The translations under genes were made by a program, and so were the position numbers. Below the pieces are notes generated by a model. That model was not told where the DNA came from. It was given only the letters and a program-made list of their open reading frames with translations, and ran no database searches. Shown here in pieces: positions 61,201-64,000 of a DNA stretch of 64,000 nt. Each line of letters starts with the position of its first letter. The stretch's first letter is position 1. This DNA comes from Solirubrobacter ginsenosidimutans (lineage in GTDB: Bacteria; Actinomycetota; Thermoleophilia; Solirubrobacterales; Solirubrobacteraceae), in the NCBI RefSeq assembly GCF_027587205.1, contig NZ_JAPDOD010000011.1, positions 62,001 through 126,000 of the forward strand, read 5' to 3'.

Positions 61201-61374
61201 AACGTTCAACAGCGATCGAACGCTGCGGGGTTTTCGTCGGCCGTGAAATTGTTTGTCGAAGCTAGGCTGGCGCCGGCCAGACCTCATCGTGCCAATGGGA
61301 TGAAATCGATCCGTGGCCGCGCTTCATCCAGTCGGGACGATGAGCGTGTAGCCGATTGAGCGGATGCTGCGTGC

Positions 61375-62082
61375 GTGGTCGCTGCCCGGTCCGAACCGTC
61401 TCAGGAAGAGATCCGCGCGGCCCGGCGCGAAAGCAGGCTCCGGGAACGCTACGGGCTGCTCCTCGCCTCGCTCGTGGTGCTGTTCATCGTCCAGGGCGTC
61501 GCGCCCGGTGGTCCGTGGCAGGAGGTCCTGATCACCGCCCTCAGCGCGAGCACGCTCGTGCTCGCGTTGCGAGCGGGCGAGGTGAGCCTGCGGATCGTGC
61601 GGCTGGCCGTCGTCGCCGGCGCGATCCTCGTGGCCACCGTCGCGGCGCTCGCGCTCGCGGACACGACGAACACGGGCGCCGCGCGGATCGCGAGCGGCCT
61701 GCTGGTCGCTGTCGCGCCGCCGGCGATCGCGATCGGCGTGCTCCGCGGCCTGCGCGCCCGTGGGCATACGACGGTCCAGGCAGTGCTGGGCGTCCTGTGC
61801 CTCTACCTGATGTTCGGCCTGTTCTGCGCGTTCGCGTACGGCACGATCGACCACCTGGGCGGCGCTCCCGTCTTCGCCAACGACGTCGCCGCGACGACGG
61901 CCCACTGCCTGTATTTCAGTTTCGCGACGCTCACCACGGTCGGCTACGGCGACGTGCTCACGCGCTCTGACCTGGGCCACACCTTCGCAGTCACCGAGGC
62001 GCTCGTGGGGCAGGTCTACCTCGTCACCGTCGTCGCGCTGCTCGTCTCCGACCTCGGGTCGCGGCGCACCCACGCCCCGTAG
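61375..62082 (+). CDS. Potassium channel family protein
   Basis: 235 residues. Six hydrophobic segments: four before ~125 (RYGLLLASLVVLFIVQGVA; VLITALSASTLVLAL; IVRLAVVAGAILVATVAAL; GLLVAVAPPAIAIGVL), then AVLGVLCLYLMFGLFCAFAYG and AVTEALVGQVYLVTVVALLVSDL. Between the last two lies a pore loop with the selectivity filter TTVGYGD (187-193). The S4-like segment has few charges, so voltage sensing is doubtful. No cytoplasmic RCK domain. GTG start at 61375. Confidence 0.88.
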   Translation: MVAARSEPSQEEIRAARRESRLRERYGLLLASLVVLFIVQGVAPGGPWQEVLITALSASTLVLALRAGEVSLRIVRLAVVAGAILVATVAALALADTTNTGAARIASGLLVAVAPPAIAIGVLRGLRARGHTTVQAVLGVLCLYLMFGLFCAFAYGTIDHLGGAPVFANDVAATTAHCLYFSFATLTTVGYGDVLTRSDLGHTFAVTEALVGQVYLVTVVALLVSDLGSRRTHAP

Positions 62083-62103
62083 GCCGGAGACATGCGGATG
62101 CGT

Positions 62104-62613
62104 CTACGCGGTGGCGGCCACGGCCTTCTTGGCCTCCTCGGCGCTGTCCTTGTCGATTTCGTGCTTTGAGACCTTGTCCGCCTTGGCCGTGGCCTTCTCG
62201 ACCTCGGCGACCCACTGTTCGTCGAACAGGGCGACGATGCCCGAGCTGCCGGGCGGGAGAGACTCGGCGACCTCTTCCTTGATGTCCTTCTTCTGGGCGT
62301 GCGAGACGAGACCGCCGACGCCCGCGCCGATGCCCGCGCCGACCACGCCGGAGGCGAGGAAGGCGGGCGGGAAGATCAGCCCGATGAGCAGGCCACCGGC
62401 GGCCCCTAGCCCCGCGGCGACGCCGACCGTGTGGAAGTTGTCCTTCACATCGATCTTCCCGTCCATGTCCCGGGTGACGAGCACGAGCGCTTCTACCGTG
62501 ATCACGTCGTCCTTCGCGAGCTGCTTGATGGCATCCCAATCCGCCTGGGCGGCGTTGGGATCGCTATACGCCGCGATGTAGAGGTCGACGGGGGCTTGCG
62601 TCTGATCCGTCAT
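62104..62613 (-). CDS. DUF1269-type membrane-associated protein
   Basis: 169 residues: YSDPNAAQADWDAIKQLAKDDVITVEALVLVTRDMDGKIDV, then a glycine-rich hydrophobic stretch (GVAAGLGAAGGLLIGLIFPPAFLASGVVGAGIGAGVGG) and GSSGIVALFDEQWVAEVEKA. This is the DUF1269 layout; function unknown, often stress-associated. Ends with a Lys/Ala/Glu-rich tail. 24 bp after the DUF2252 gene on the same strand, so probably co-transcribed. Confidence 0.87.
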   Translation of the reverse strand: MTDQTQAPVDLYIAAYSDPNAAQADWDAIKQLAKDDVITVEALVLVTRDMDGKIDVKDNFHTVGVAAGLGAAGGLLIGLIFPPAFLASGVVGAGIGAGVGGLVSHAQKKDIKEEVAESLPPGSSGIVALFDEQWVAEVEKATAKADKVSKHEIDKDSAEEAKKAVAATA

Positions 62614-62637
62614 GGTGATGCTCCCTTCCGTTGTTGT

Positions 62638-64000
62638 TCAGAGGCCTGTCTCGGCCGCGATGCGACCGGAGGCGACGGCCTCCTGCAGCGCGCTGTAGTC
62701 GCGCTCGTTCTGATCGGCGTACGTCTCGGCAAACGTCGCCAGCGCACGGTCGAAACTGTCGCTGCCGCCGAGATAGCTCGCGATCGCGATCGCGTCCCCG
62801 GAGCGGGCGTGCGCCTTCGCGAGCGCATGCCCGCACAGGCGCGCGTAGATCGTCATGGCCGTGGGCTCCATCAGGTCGACGAGCGCGGAGCCCTTGCCGT
62901 CCCAGAGCTGGCGGATGTAGAAGTCCCGGTTCACGCCCTCGAGGTCCGCGACCCGGATCCAGCCGAGCATGATGTCGCCGGCGGCCTGCGTCAATCGCTG
63001 GCCCTCGACGACGCGCTGGCCGTGGTGGTTGAACTTGCTCTTGCCGACGAACGGCTCGAGCACCGACGCCTGCGCTTCCTTGACCTGCAGGAACAGCGGA
63101 TCGTGGTCGTCGCGCCCGAGCATGAGCACGATCCACGCGCGCGCTCCGACGCTGCCGACGCCGACGACCTTTCGCGCCGCGTGCACGTAGCGGAAGCGCT
63201 CGAGCAGCTCTCGGCGATCGGGAGTCAGGGTACGCCGGTAGGAGCGGATGACTCCGCGCACGAACTCCGCGTGGTCGAACTCCTCCGCGCCGGCCGCGAC
63301 CTCGTCGATCGGCACGATCAGCGGCGGATCGCTCGCGATCCGCGGCTCGCCGTCGACAGTCGTCGTCAGCTTCGTGAACGCCCGGAGGCTGTCCTTGGAC
63401 CGCGCCTTCGCCACGTTGGCCTCGAAGCGCTTGCGCTGCTTCCCTGACCCATGCTGGGCCACGGCCGCGTCGATCTCGTCGACGTCGATCCGCGAGTACC
63501 AGAGGTCGAGGTTCGACATCCCGGCGAACTCCCGGATCGCCTCCCGGTACGCCTTGCTGACGTCCCGATTGATCGAACGTCGCTGCTTCGCGTCGAACCC
63601 GCGATCACGGCCGGCCACGGCGAAGCTGGCCACCAGCCGCTTGACGTCCCACTCGAACGGGCCCGGCAGTGTCTCGTCGAAGTCGTTGATGCTGAACACC
63701 AGGCGCCGGTCGGGCGCGCCGAAGGCCCCGAAGTTGGACAGGTGCGCGTCGCCGCAGAGCTGCACGTCGAGCCCGGTCCGAGGTGCGCCGGCCAGGTCGG
63801 CCGCCATCGGATACGCGGCGCCGCGGAAGAACGTGAACGGCGAGACGAGCATGCGGCCGTAGCGGATCGGGACAAGCTCCCGCAGCCTGGATGCGGCCTG
63901 CTCCTCCAGCAGCTCGACCGGATCACGCCGATCGGCGGCCGGCTGCCAGTCGCCGAGCTCGGCACGCGGTGCCGCGAGCCTCGCCGCCTTGCCCTTCTCC
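62638..64000 (-). CDS. DUF2252 family protein, 5' end beyond window
   Basis: The frame is open to the window edge, giving 453 residues without the N-terminus. Family motifs: RYGRMLVSPFTFFRGAAYPMAADL, LCGDAHLSNFGAFGAPDRRLVFSINDFDETLPGPFEWDVKRL (kinase-like D-x-H-x-x-N-F and DFDE), and VVGVGSVGARAWIVLMLGRDDHDPLFLQVKEAQASVLE. Normal length ~450-480, so only a few tens of residues are missing. DUF2252 proteins resemble protein-kinase-like folds; the biochemical role is not established. Confidence 0.9.
   Translation of the reverse strand, partial: EKGKAARLAAPRAELGDWQPAADRRDPVELLEEQAASRLRELVPIRYGRMLVSPFTFFRGAAYPMAADLAGAPRTGLDVQLCGDAHLSNFGAFGAPDRRLVFSINDFDETLPGPFEWDVKRLVASFAVAGRDRGFDAKQRRSINRDVSKAYREAIREFAGMSNLDLWYSRIDVDEIDAAVAQHGSGKQRKRFEANVAKARSKDSLRAFTKLTTTVDGEPRIASDPPLIVPIDEVAAGAEEFDHAEFVRGVIRSYRRTLTPDRRELLERFRYVHAARKVVGVGSVGARAWIVLMLGRDDHDPLFLQVKEAQASVLEPFVGKSKFNHHGQRVVEGQRLTQAAGDIMLGWIRVADLEGVNRDFYIRQLWDGKGSALVDLMEPTAMTIYARLCGHALAKAHARSGDAIAIASYLGGSDSFDRALATFAETYADQNERDYSALQEAVASGRIAAETGL

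Noticed and set aside
1..64000. CRISPR array, rRNA operon, transposase
   Set aside because: No regularly spaced direct repeats, no rRNA-like sequence and no DDE-type transposase were seen on reading both strands.

Overview
The window is very GC-rich, with short intergenic gaps, frequent GTG starts and many ATGA/GTGA stop-start overlaps. It carries several multi-PAS sensory proteins, a large set of giant LuxR/ATPase (LAL) regulators, and paralogous enoyl-CoA hydratases, SDRs and hydrolases. That mix, plus a decayed ORF with the phrase NTITGKDVKGKSL that I associate with Thermoleophilia, suggests a soil actinobacterium of the Solirubrobacterales type. This assignment is inference; there is no rRNA or other taxonomic marker here.

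Layout. 1-5.8 kb: a compact three-gene operon on the minus strand (small acidic-tailed precursor peptide, ATP-grasp ligase, three-helix membrane protein, joined by GTGA overlaps) that looks like a graspetide (omega-ester/amide RiPP) locus. Two large proteins with HEPN-type R...H motifs are transcribed away from it. 5.9-12.6 kb: a directly repeated ~245-bp module derived from a tRNA-Leu(GAG), with GTGACAAC arm-like repeats and the start of a tyrosine integrase. The two copies bracket a ribbon-helix-helix gene, an SDR, a 5'-truncated acyl-CoA synthetase and an aldehyde dehydrogenase. 13-23.4 kb: a signalling block (histidine kinase, a chimeric mini-protein, a response regulator, a six-PAS EAL protein, PAS/GAF/LuxR protein, a lone receiver), with an 18-bp palindrome exactly 35 bp before the start codon of two of these genes.

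23.4-43.5 kb: regulator-rich and scarred. A MalT-like LAL is coupled to the lone receiver; three further LALs lie on the same strand, two of them back to back and followed by enoyl-CoA hydratase, SRPBCC and cysteine-hydrolase genes. Between them lie truncated genes: RidA, bile-acid symporter, glutamine amidotransferase, two LAL tails, a CurA-like reductase and an SDR without its active site. A third, partial copy of the tRNA-Leu relic lies at 43.5 kb.

43.8-64 kb: mostly intact catabolic and housekeeping genes. These are alpha/beta hydrolases, a muconolactone-isomerase-like protein with an SDR, a possible six-gene operon holding a sulfite-oxidase-like/FAD-reductase pair, a LysR-MFS divergent pair, two more LALs, a DUF1254 protein, a two-TM potassium channel and a DUF2252 protein running off the end.

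How it fits together: the LALs probably switch small oxidoreductive or acyl-CoA gene sets next to them. The left end is the best candidate for an undescribed system: a RiPP operon with a membrane partner, next to HEPN proteins and an integration hotspot, resembling a defence or competition island.
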